From positions 1 to 15,233 of the forward strand of contig VBAE01000086.1 in the NCBI GenBank assembly GCA_005882415.1: a stretch of DNA of 15,233 nt, in the 5' to 3' direction. This document shows positions 8,547 through 14,496 of this stretch, in pieces; position 1 is the first letter of the stretch, and each line of letters opens with the position of its first letter. Source of the DNA: Alphaproteobacteria bacterium. Lineage in GTDB: Bacteria > Pseudomonadota > Alphaproteobacteria > Sphingomonadales > Sphingomonadaceae. The notes under the pieces are model-generated. The model saw nothing but the letters and a program-made list of their open reading frames with translations. It did no database searches and had not been told where the DNA came from. A program made the position numbers and the translations under genes.

Positions 8547-9842
8547 TCAGGCTGCCGCCTTGCGCAGCGCCCGCTCGATCAGCGGCTTGTCGTCGGCGAT
8601 GGCGTGGAGGATGGCGACCTCGTCGCCCTCGCGCCGGGCGAGGAGAAGGACGAACTCGCTGTCGCCGGAGGGGCGGATGCCGACGCGGGCGACGGCGGGG
8701 AGAGCGCGGATCGCGGCGCGGAGCTCTTCCCCCGAGTCCGGGCGCGCGGCCGGGCGGCGGGCGCGGCGTTCGGCCTGGACGATGCCTTTGAGGCCGCCGT
8801 CGAAGCTCTTCAGCGCCTCGCCGAGGCCGCCGAAGGGGAGGCTCTCGCGCTTCGCCCAGGAGAGGGCGGCGGCGAATTCGGTGAGGCGGGTGCGGTCGTA
8901 ATCCACGCCGAAGACGAGCTTGGCGACCGGGGTCATCGGCGCCCGCGCCTGGGGCTTCAGCCCGGAGTCGGAGAGGATTTCGGCATAATCTTCGGGCTCG
9001 GCATCGGCGGCGAGGGCGAAATCGTAGGCATGGCCCAATGCGCGGTAGAGGGCGGCGCGGCTGCGAACGTCCGACGAGCGCGCGGCGTCGGCGCTGTCGC
9101 GGGCCGCGGCGAGGCGGTCGGCCAGGCCGGCGTCCGGGCCGAGCTCGGGCTCGGGAAGGTCGAGCTCGGGCTGGTCGGCGGAATAGGTGCGGGCGGCAAG
9201 CTCCGGCACCGGCGGCTCGGAATTGGGGCCGTCCGCCCAAATGGGGCTTGCGGCGACCTGGGGGGAGGCGGCGAGGGCGTGGTCGACCTCGCGGCCGATC
9301 TCGGCCTCCGTGACTCGGTCGACCAGCTCCTTCCAGTTGATCACGCCGTAGATGAAATCGATCCGCTCGCCGTTGGAGGTGAACGGCATCAGGATTCCGC
9401 GGTACATGGTGTTGAGCCCGCGCTGGCCCATGAACTCCGCCTCGAAGCCGATCGGCGCGCGGTTGGCGATGATCTGCATGTAGTGGTCGGTGAGGCGGGA
9501 GAGGAGCGAGCGGGCGGGGACGTCGCTGATCCGCCGGATTTCGCCGATAAGCTCGCATTCGGTGCGCAGGCCCCGGCCGAGGAAGGAAACCCGGGGATCG
9601 TCCGGCCCTTCGGAGAAATCGAGGAGGACCGAGTTCGGGCCGAAATCGTCGATGCTGTGAGGATCGAGGTCCTTGATCGAGGGATAGGGCCGGCCGTCGA
9701 GCAGCGACACCCAATAATTATACGCGCGGACGTGCATACGGCGCTCATCGACGCCGATTTCGGGCGGCCTTTCGAGCGCGGCATCCTCCTCGGAAGCCGG
9801 GCCGTAGCTCGTATCGTCGTCAAAGGCCCGCAAACTGTCCAT
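8547..9842 (-). CDS. PAS-fold domain protein (PAS_5-like)
   Basis: A cytosolic 431-residue protein. Residues about 36-175 resemble the alphaproteobacterial PAS_5-type sensor domain: MHVRAYNYWVSLLDGRPYPS, LDPHSIDDFGPNSVLLDF, then LLSRLTDHYMQIIANRAPIG and the MYRGILMPF / IDFIYGVINWKEL strands. Residues about 190-265 are a low-complexity, Pro/Glu/Ala-rich linker. A C-terminal region (about 300-431) has no family I recognise; it includes a segment near the end (VGIRPSGDSEFVLLLARR) that could be a small beta sheet. No kinase, GGDEF or helix-turn-helix domain follows, so its output is unknown. The start is the ATG at 9842, with only a weak GAGG upstream; the ATG at 9737 (MHVRAYNYW) is an alternative. 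It is upstream of gdh on the same strand, but a 124-bp gap makes co-transcription uncertain. Confidence 0.8.
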   Translation of the reverse strand: MDSLRAFDDDTSYGPASEEDAALERPPEIGVDERRMHVRAYNYWVSLLDGRPYPSIKDLDPHSIDDFGPNSVLLDFSEGPDDPRVSFLGRGLRTECELIGEIRRISDVPARSLLSRLTDHYMQIIANRAPIGFEAEFMGQRGLNTMYRGILMPFTSNGERIDFIYGVINWKELVDRVTEAEIGREVDHALAASPQVAASPIWADGPNSEPPVPELAARTYSADQPELDLPEPELGPDAGLADRLAAARDSADAARSSDVRSRAALYRALGHAYDFALAADAEPEDYAEILSDSGLKPQARAPMTPVAKLVFGVDYDRTRLTEFAAALSWAKRESLPFGGLGEALKSFDGGLKGIVQAERRARRPAARPDSGEELRAAIRALPAVARVGIRPSGDSEFVLLLARREGDEVAILHAIADDKPLIERALRKAAA

Positions 9843-9985
9843 TACCCGGCCGTCCTCACAGCATTCCGCTTCACCTTGCGGAATGCACCGAGCGTGGTTG
9901 AGAAACCGTTAAGGGTTGTCGCCGGCGACGCCGGAGCCTTGTCATCGCCCGAAGCCGCTGATAAGCGCGGCCCTTCCCGGGATAA

Positions 9986-10061
9986 GCCGCTTTAGCTCAG
10001 CCGGTAGAGCACATCATTCGTAATGATGGGGTCAGGTGTTCGAGTCACCTAAGCGGCACCA
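9986..10061 (+). tRNA. tRNA-Thr, anticodon CGT
   Basis: A full 76-nt cloverleaf. The acceptor stem GCCGCTT (9986-9992) pairs with AAGCGGC (10051-10057). The D arm is followed by the anticodon stem CATCA (10012-10016) / TGATG (10024-10028), with loop TTCGTAA and anticodon CGT at 10019-10021. The T arm is AGGTG-TTCGAGT-CACCT. The discriminator A10058 and CCA (10059-10061) are encoded. It reads the threonine codon ACG. Confidence 0.96.
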
Positions 10062-10085
10062 TTCCCCCTCCATAGCGCAAAGCGA

Positions 10086-10370
10086 TCACGCCAGCAGGAG
10101 CGTCTCGGGACCCACTCGCGATGGGTCTGCCCCCGTTTCAGCGCACATGATCGCGGCAAAGATCGGCCAGAGGTCCTTTAGATCGCGCTGGTCAGGCGGG
10201 AGCGCCGCAAGCAGCGACCGGAAAACCTCTCCGGCCGTTCGCCAGCCGGGAGCGTCCCTATAATCCAGGGCGACTCCGAAGTGGCGCTCCACCGCTTCGA
10301 TGGCGTCCACCTCGTCGCCGTCTCCACCAAGTCCGACCGTTTTGAGTGGCTGGCTTCGATCCGCTGACAT
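10086..10370 (-). CDS. Small acyl-carrier-like hypothetical protein
   Basis: A 94-residue protein of unknown function. Residues about 15-50 (VDAIEAVERHFGVALDYRDA, then WRTAGEVFRSLL) resemble helices II-IV of acyl carrier proteins, as in DUF1493-like proteins. However, the place where the phosphopantetheine serine would sit reads GDGD, with no serine. Residues about 62-94 (LWPIFAAIMCAETGADPSRV, then GPETLLLA) look like an ACP first helix placed after, not before, the rest. It is therefore unlikely to carry a prosthetic group. The ATG at 10370 is my choice because the upstream extension is Arg/Pro-rich; a GTG at 10388 is possible. No good ribosome site is seen for either. It is divergent from the exported TonB-C-like gene and ends 25 bp from the tRNA on the opposite strand. 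Confidence 0.65.
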   Translation of the reverse strand: MSADRSQPLKTVGLGGDGDEVDAIEAVERHFGVALDYRDAPGWRTAGEVFRSLLAALPPDQRDLKDLWPIFAAIMCAETGADPSRVGPETLLLA

Positions 10371-10492
10371 TGGTTTGAGATAGGTCACATCGAGCTGTCC
10401 AGCAATGCGCAGACCCGAGGGAAGGATGGGGTCCGCGCCTGTTGCCAGGGCGGTGGCGGATGGGCCATGTTGTGGGAAAGAGGGGGATTTAC

Positions 10493-11341
10493 ATGTTCGA
10501 ACTGATCGTTGCAGCCGCCCTGCTCGCCGCTCCGGCCGCGGCCGCGGCGCCGCAACCTGCGGCGGCCGCGCCAGCAGCATCTGGGGGGAAATGGGTTGCG
10601 CACTGGGCCAGCGACAAGTGCTGGCTGCTCCGCGGCGCCGAGATGCCGAGCGGCGCGATCTTCGCGATCGGCCGAACGCCCGGCACGGAGACCCTCACGA
10701 TCCGCTTCGTCGAGCCCGGCTGGAGCAAGTCGCCGGCCGCGCCTGGCGAAGAAATCGCCTTCGCCCTCGATGCAGGGCGGCCGCCGCTGGCGGGCAAGAC
10801 CTACTTCATACCCGACAGCGTCTATTCGTCTCCGCTCGACCGTGCGCACGTCCTTTTCACGAGCCCCGACAGCGCGCTACCGGCCCGTCTCGCCGCCGCG
10901 ACATCGCTGTCGGTGCTGGCCGGCGGACGCGAGGTGGCGCGGACGAAGCTTCCGGCAATGGCCAAGGCGATGGAGGCGTTTCGAAGCTGCGAGGAGGACG
11001 CGCTCGCCGCCTGGGGCGTGGACGTGGCCGCCCTCGCGGCGCTGCGATCGCGGCCGCGGCTGCCCGAGAACGCGCCTCCGATCCTCAAGACCGACGACTA
11101 CCCCATGGAGCTTCTGCGTCAGAACGTGACCGGATCTCCGACCATGCGGATCCGGATCGACGAAACGGGAAAGCCCATCACCTGCGCGGTGGTGGCGACG
11201 AGCGGGAACGAAGTGATCGACCAGAAGAGCTGCGCCCTGACCATGGAGCGTGCGCACTATATTCCGGCGGTGGACGCAGCGGGGCGGAACGTCGCGGCGG
11301 ATTATGTGACCACCTACTACTGGCTGATTCCCGCAAGCTGA
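10493..11341 (+). CDS. Exported protein with TonB-like C-terminal domain
   Basis: A 282-residue protein. The ATG at 10493 has GAAAGAGGGGG (10475-10485) at good spacing and opens straight into a signal peptide (MFELIVAAALLAAPAAAAA). An Ala/Pro-rich spacer of about 15 residues follows, then a region of unknown fold (about 33-200) with the motif DKCWLLRG near its start. The C-terminal portion (about 205-282) matches the TonB C-terminal pattern: PMELLRQNVTGSPTMRIRID, ITCAVVATSGNEVIDQKSC, then ALTMERAHYIPAVDAAGRNV. The two cysteines in this part are typical of sphingomonad versions and could form a disulfide. There is no Pro-Lys/Pro-Glu periplasm-spanning arm and no ExbB/ExbD nearby, so it is probably not an energy transducer. 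The frame extends to 10442, but without a signal at its start. Confidence 0.75.
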   Translation: MFELIVAAALLAAPAAAAAPQPAAAAPAASGGKWVAHWASDKCWLLRGAEMPSGAIFAIGRTPGTETLTIRFVEPGWSKSPAAPGEEIAFALDAGRPPLAGKTYFIPDSVYSSPLDRAHVLFTSPDSALPARLAAATSLSVLAGGREVARTKLPAMAKAMEAFRSCEEDALAAWGVDVAALAALRSRPRLPENAPPILKTDDYPMELLRQNVTGSPTMRIRIDETGKPITCAVVATSGNEVIDQKSCALTMERAHYIPAVDAAGRNVAADYVTTYYWLIPAS

Positions 11342-11354
11342 GGGCGCCGCCCTC
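11340..11354. terminator. Candidate convergent terminator
   Basis: GAGGGC (11340-11345) pairs with GCCCTC (11349-11354) around a three-base loop, in the 17-bp gap between the convergent TonB-C-like and MerR genes. On the plus strand it is followed by TCTCCTTC, a pyrimidine run that is not a clean T-tract. Position favours a shared terminator; the signal is modest. Confidence 0.35.
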
Positions 11355-11358
11355 TCCT

Positions 11359-11763
11359 TCAAAGCTCGAACGAGGCTAGAATCGGGCAGGGGCCCTGGCC
11401 GCCTTTGCCGCACTCGGCGGCGAGGCGCTTCAGGGATTCGCGGGCGCGCTGGAGGTCGGCGATGCGGGCGTCGAGGGCTTCGATGCGGCGGGCGGCGAGT
11501 TCGCGGGCGCGGCTTCGGTCTTCGCCGGAGTCCAGATCGAGCAGCTCCCTGATCTCCTCCAGGGTGAAGCCGGCGGCCTGGGCCTTGCGGATGAAGCGGA
11601 GGCGGCGGAGGTCCTCGGCGCCGTAGCGGCGGATCCCGGCGTCGCGCGTTGGCGTGCCGAGGAGGCTGCGGCGCTGATAGAAGCGGACGGTTTCGACGCC
11701 CACTCCGCCTTCGGCTGCTAGCCGACCGATGGTCAGCGATGCGGGCCCTTGACTCTGTACCAT
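11359..11763 (-). CDS. MerR-family transcriptional regulator
   Basis: A cytoplasmic activator/repressor of 134 residues. The winged helix-turn-helix begins LTIGRLAAEGGVGVETVRFY (10-29), then RRYGAEDLRRLRFIRKAQAAGFTLEEI (45-71), a dimerisation helix (about 83-115), and an effector tail ECGKGGQGPCPILASF (117-132). It resembles mercury-type MerR in Cys118 and Cys126, but the third mercury ligand (Cys82 in Tn501 MerR) is absent: the equivalent segment reads DSGEDRS. It probably does not sense mercury in the classic way and may respond to thiol redox state or another ligand. The ATG at 11763 lies inside the operator palindrome with no ribosome site, so the message may be leaderless. It is divergent from the glutaredoxin-MauE gene, its likely target. 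Confidence 0.88.
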   Translation of the reverse strand: MVQSQGPASLTIGRLAAEGGVGVETVRFYQRRSLLGTPTRDAGIRRYGAEDLRRLRFIRKAQAAGFTLEEIRELLDLDSGEDRSRARELAARRIEALDARIADLQRARESLKRLAAECGKGGQGPCPILASFEL

Positions 11764-11780
11764 GGTACAGACGCTATATT
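11749..11780 (+). promoter_or_regulatory. MerR-type promoter for the glutaredoxin-MauE gene
   Basis: The -35 TTGACT (11749-11754) and the -10 TATATT (11775-11780) are separated by 20 bp, longer than the optimal 17 bp. MerR-family activators correct exactly this kind of overlong spacer by untwisting the DNA. The spacer holds the palindromic operator. The expected start site is about 11787, giving a leader of about 23 nt before the ATG at 11810. Confidence 0.8.
11755..11770. promoter_or_regulatory. MerR operator palindrome
   Basis: CTGTACCATGGTACAG is a perfect 16-bp palindrome centred between the -35 and -10 boxes. It matches the dimeric operator placement of MerR-family regulators. It also contains the regulator's ATG (11761-11763 read on the minus strand), so bound MerR would cover its own start codon. 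Confidence 0.8.
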
Positions 11781-11799
11781 GGCTCCGACAGGATCGCAA
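11771..11799 (-). promoter_or_regulatory. Possible leaderless promoter for merR
   Basis: Read on the minus strand, TTGCGA (11799-11794) and TAGCGT (11776-11771) are 17 bp apart. They would place the transcription start at or next to the ATG at 11763. The -10 match is weak. The missing ribosome site before that ATG fits a leaderless message, but this remains an inference. Confidence 0.35.
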
Positions 11800-11809
11800 G
11801 GAGAGACGA

Positions 11810-12574
11810 ATGTCGGACATGAGCAGGCATCCGGCGGACTCGAGGAAGGCCGCCATCTACCGCATGGTGATGCCGAAGCATGTCTGTCCCTACGGGCTGA
11901 AGGCGGTGCACCTGCTGAAGCGCGCGGGTTACGAGGTCGAGGATCATCATCTCGAGACTCGGGAGGAGACGGACGCGTTCAAGACGCAGCATGGAGTCGC
12001 GACGACGCCCCAGATCTTCATCGGCGGGCGGCGGATCGGCGGCCATGACGACCTCCGCCGCTTCCTCGGCAAGAGCGTGACGGACCCCAAGGCTCCGAGC
12101 TACCGGCCGGTGGCGGCCCTGTTCGCGATGACCGCACTGACGGCGCTGGCGGCGAGCCATCACGTCGCCGGAAGCGCGTTCACGATGCTGGCCGCCGAAT
12201 GGTTCATCGGCTTTTCGATGGTCGTGCTGGCGCTGCTCAAGCTCCAGAATATGGAGAGCTTCGCGACCATGTTCCTCAATTACGACCTGCTCGCCCGGCG
12301 ATGGGTGCCGTACGGCTACATCTATCCGTTCGCGGAAGGGGCTGCAGGCGTGCTGATGGTCGGGCACGTCCTCAATTGGCTGTCGGTACCGACCGCCCTG
12401 TTCATCGGCACGGTCGGTGCGGTGTCGGTGTTCAAGGCCGTCTATGTCGACAGGCGGGAGCTCAAATGCGCCTGCGTCGGCGGATCGAGCAACGTGCCCT
12501 TGGGCTTCGTCTCGCTGACCGAGAATCTGATGATGATCGCCATGGCATTGTGGATGGCGGCCGGCGCTTTCTGA
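11810..12574 (+). CDS. Glutaredoxin-MauE/DoxX membrane fusion protein
   Basis: A 254-residue inner-membrane protein. Residues about 14-90 form a glutaredoxin domain with the motif CPYG (Cys26, a single thiol where classic glutaredoxins have CPYC), the cis-proline TTPQIF (65-70) and GG-x-x-x-GGHDDL. Residues about 98-254 are the MauE/DoxX-like redox membrane module with about five membrane segments (near 100-117, 130-147, 172-190, 194-212, 234-253). It has the signature KCACVGGSSNVPLGF, with Cys220 and Cys222 as a likely redox pair. The ATG at 11810 has AAGGAGAG (11798-11805) upstream. A plausible role is passing reducing equivalents between a cytoplasmic thiol pool and a membrane CxC, but the partner is unknown. 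It is controlled by the divergent MerR through the shared promoter. Confidence 0.88.
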   Translation: MSDMSRHPADSRKAAIYRMVMPKHVCPYGLKAVHLLKRAGYEVEDHHLETREETDAFKTQHGVATTPQIFIGGRRIGGHDDLRRFLGKSVTDPKAPSYRPVAALFAMTALTALAASHHVAGSAFTMLAAEWFIGFSMVVLALLKLQNMESFATMFLNYDLLARRWVPYGYIYPFAEGAAGVLMVGHVLNWLSVPTALFIGTVGAVSVFKAVYVDRRELKCACVGGSSNVPLGFVSLTENLMMIAMALWMAAGAF

Positions 12575-12584
12575 CCGCCCTCCC

Positions 12585-12845
12585 TCACTCCTCCGGCGGG
12601 CGCTCGGTCTGGCTGAACAAATTGACCTGCGCGTGCGGGCGGCGGCTGGAGCGGCGGGAGCGGTGGCCCCGGCGGGGTTCGCGGGCGGTGCCGGAGAAGA
12701 GGGTGATGGCGGTATCGCTCGAGCGACTCGATTTCGAGACCTTGCGGCGGCGCTTTTCGTGGTGGGTGCGCGAGTACCAGATGCCGACCACGGTCGGGAT
12801 TCCGACCATCAGGACGGTTCCGATGCTGACGATCGCGATGTGCAT
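12585..12845 (-). CDS. Small single-pass membrane protein
   Basis: An 86-residue hypothetical protein. Residues about 3-24 (IAIVSIGTVLMVGIPTVVGI) form one membrane helix at the N-terminus. The rest is strongly basic, with many Arg and Ser (KRRRKVSKSSRSS, then EPRRGHRSRRSSRRP), and would lie in the cytoplasm by the positive-inside rule. The start is supported by GAGGGAG five bases before the ATG at 12845. It lies 71 bp downstream of eda on the same strand and could be the last gene of that transcript. I recognise no family. Confidence 0.6.
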   Translation of the reverse strand: MHIAIVSIGTVLMVGIPTVVGIWYSRTHHEKRRRKVSKSSRSSDTAITLFSGTAREPRRGHRSRRSSRRPHAQVNLFSQTERPPEE

Positions 12846-12916
12846 TGCGGCTCCCTCGACGGCACGTGCTTAGGCCTGCCGCCCGCCCGCTTCAATCGCA
12901 TGAATTGGAAAAATCT

Positions 12917-13528
12917 TTAGGCGCGGGCGGTCGCCGCGGCGGCGCGCGCGGCTTGCCCGAGGCCCTCATAATCCTCGTTTTTGAGGTTCAGCCAGCTGCC
13001 GCCGACGCAGAGCACGGCGGGGATGGCAAGCCAGTCGGCGGCGCTTTGCGGGGTCACTCCGCCGGTCGGGCAGAAGCGCGCCTCGGCGAAGGGCCCGGTC
13101 AGCGCTTTCAGCGCCTCGATCCCGCCGGAGGTCGCGGCGGGGAAGAATTTGAAGTGGCTGAGGCCGAGGTCGAGCCCGCGCATCAGGTCTCCCGGCGTGG
13201 CGATCCCGGGGAGGAAGGGCACGCCTGATTCGATCGCGGCGCGGCCGAGCGGCTCGGTGAGGCCGGGGGAGACGATGAACTCCGATCCGGCGTCGATGGC
13301 GCGCTGGAGGTCGCGTTCGTTGAGGACGGTGCCGGCACCGACCACGGCGCCTTCGACCTTCTTCATCTCGCGGATCGCGTCGAGGGCGGCGGGGGTGCGA
13401 AGGGTCACTTCGAGGGTGCGCAGGCCGGCGCCGACCAGTGCCTCCGCGATCCCGCGGGCTTTCGGCGCGTCCTCGACGACCAGCACCGGGATGACCGGAG
13501 CGAGGCGCATGATCTCACCGATGTTCAT
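12917..13528 (-). CDS. eda: 2-keto-3-deoxy-6-phosphogluconate aldolase
   Basis: Cleaves KDPG to pyruvate and glyceraldehyde-3-phosphate, the last step of the Entner-Doudoroff pathway. It is 203 residues, a normal length. It shows the class I aldolase core TLEVTLRT with Glu40, GAGTVLN (64-70), SPGL, PGIATPGDL and SHFKFFPA with the Schiff-base Lys127, then PTGGV for phosphate binding. The ATG (13526-13528) overlaps the glk stop as ATGA, a sign of translational coupling. The frame is open far upstream, but only this start fits the family. The Ala-rich tail is short and unremarkable. Confidence 0.95.
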   Translation of the reverse strand: MNIGEIMRLAPVIPVLVVEDAPKARGIAEALVGAGLRTLEVTLRTPAALDAIREMKKVEGAVVGAGTVLNERDLQRAIDAGSEFIVSPGLTEPLGRAAIESGVPFLPGIATPGDLMRGLDLGLSHFKFFPAATSGGIEALKALTGPFAEARFCPTGGVTPQSAADWLAIPAVLCVGGSWLNLKNEDYEGLGQAARAAAATARA

Positions 13529-14496
13529 TCGCCATATTCCGCTGCAAAGGCCGCGGCGGCGCCGAACAGGCCGGGTTGGGGGAAGGTGATGAGCTTGACC
13601 GGCATCTCGTCCATCCGCCGCTCGAACCGGCCCTTGGCGATGAAGCGGTCGCGGAAGCCCGACTTGGGAAGATATTCGGCGAGCCGCTGGCCGAGGCCGC
13701 CGGCGATCACCACCGCTTCGGCGCCCTGGGCCAAGGCGATGTCGCCGGCGACTGCGCCCAGAGCCAGGCAGAAGCGGTCGAAGGCGGCGGCGGCGAGGCT
13801 GTCCTCGCCGGACATCGCAGCCGCCCACAGCTTCTTTTCGTCGCGGAAGGTCACCGGACGGTCCTCGATCGCCGCCAAAGCCTCGTAGATGTTGCCGAGG
13901 CCCATTCCGGAGGCGACGCGCTCGACCGATACGCGGCGGTAGCGCTTGCGGAGCTCGGCGAGGATCCGGTCCTCGAGGCTGTCGACCGGCGCGAAATCGA
14001 CATGGCCGCCCTCGGTCTCGATGACATGATAATGGCCGCCGCGGCGCAGCAACTGGGCAACCCCCAGGCCTGTGCCGGGGCCGACGATGGTGATCACCCC
14101 TTCGCTGGGAAGCCCGCGCTCGGGGCCGCAGAGGTGGGTGAAATGCTCGTCGCCGAGCTGCGCGACGGCATGGGCGACGGCGCCGAAATCGTTGACCAGC
14201 GAGTAACGTGCCGCGCCGAGCTTCTTCGGGATCCAGGCGGGGCGAATCACCCAGGGATTGTTGGTGAGCTTCAGCACCTCGCCCTGGATCGGCCCGGCGA
14301 CGGCGATCCCCGCGGCGGGGGGGAGTGGGCGGCCGAGACGGGCGCCGAAATCCTCCCAGGCGGTCTGCAGGCTCGCATGTTCGGCGGTCTTGAGCGTGCA
14401 CTCCTCGCCCAAGGAGACGACGCGTCCGCCCGCCACCTCGGCGATTGCGAAGCGGGCGTGGGTGCCGCCGATGTCGACCGCGACGATCTCGGTCAA
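13525..14496 (-). CDS. glk: Glucokinase
   Basis: ATP-dependent phosphorylation of glucose to glucose-6-phosphate, of the Glk (ROK-related bacterial hexokinase) type. It is 323 residues from a TTG start. Visible motifs are the phosphate-1 loop VDIGGTHARF (7-16), VNDF with catalytic Asp103, GPGTGLGV (139-146), the EGGHVDF segment (162-168), and AGGLGQRL toward the C-terminus for adenosine binding. The TTG at 14494-14496 is preceded by GGAGGAGG at four-base spacing and overlaps the edd stop as TTGA. Upstream sequence in this frame is Arg-rich and belongs to edd in its own frame. It is coupled to eda downstream through ATGA. Confidence 0.95.
   Translation of the reverse strand: MTEIVAVDIGGTHARFAIAEVAGGRVVSLGEECTLKTAEHASLQTAWEDFGARLGRPLPPAAGIAVAGPIQGEVLKLTNNPWVIRPAWIPKKLGAARYSLVNDFGAVAHAVAQLGDEHFTHLCGPERGLPSEGVITIVGPGTGLGVAQLLRRGGHYHVIETEGGHVDFAPVDSLEDRILAELRKRYRRVSVERVASGMGLGNIYEALAAIEDRPVTFRDEKKLWAAAMSGEDSLAAAAFDRFCLALGAVAGDIALAQGAEAVVIAGGLGQRLAEYLPKSGFRDRFIAKGRFERRMDEMPVKLITFPQPGLFGAAAAFAAEYGE

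Noticed and set aside
5534..8791. 1085-codon open frame on the plus strand, opposite gdh
   Set aside because: Its Ala/Gly/Asp/Arg-rich product has no recognisable domain and mirrors the codon pattern of gdh on the other strand. It is the usual antisense artefact of a high-GC gene.
9939..9964. Promoter for tRNA-Thr (TTGTCA ... TGATAA)
   Set aside because: The boxes are only 14 bp apart, which is too short for a convincing sigma-70 promoter. I could not find a better pair.
7857..9995. 712-codon open frame on the plus strand
   Set aside because: It crosses two real minus-strand genes and ends inside the tRNA region. Composition is low in complexity and there is no domain or ribosome site.
10442..10492. 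Upstream start of the TonB-C-like gene
   Set aside because: The extra residues are not part of a signal peptide. The ATG at 10493 has the better ribosome site.
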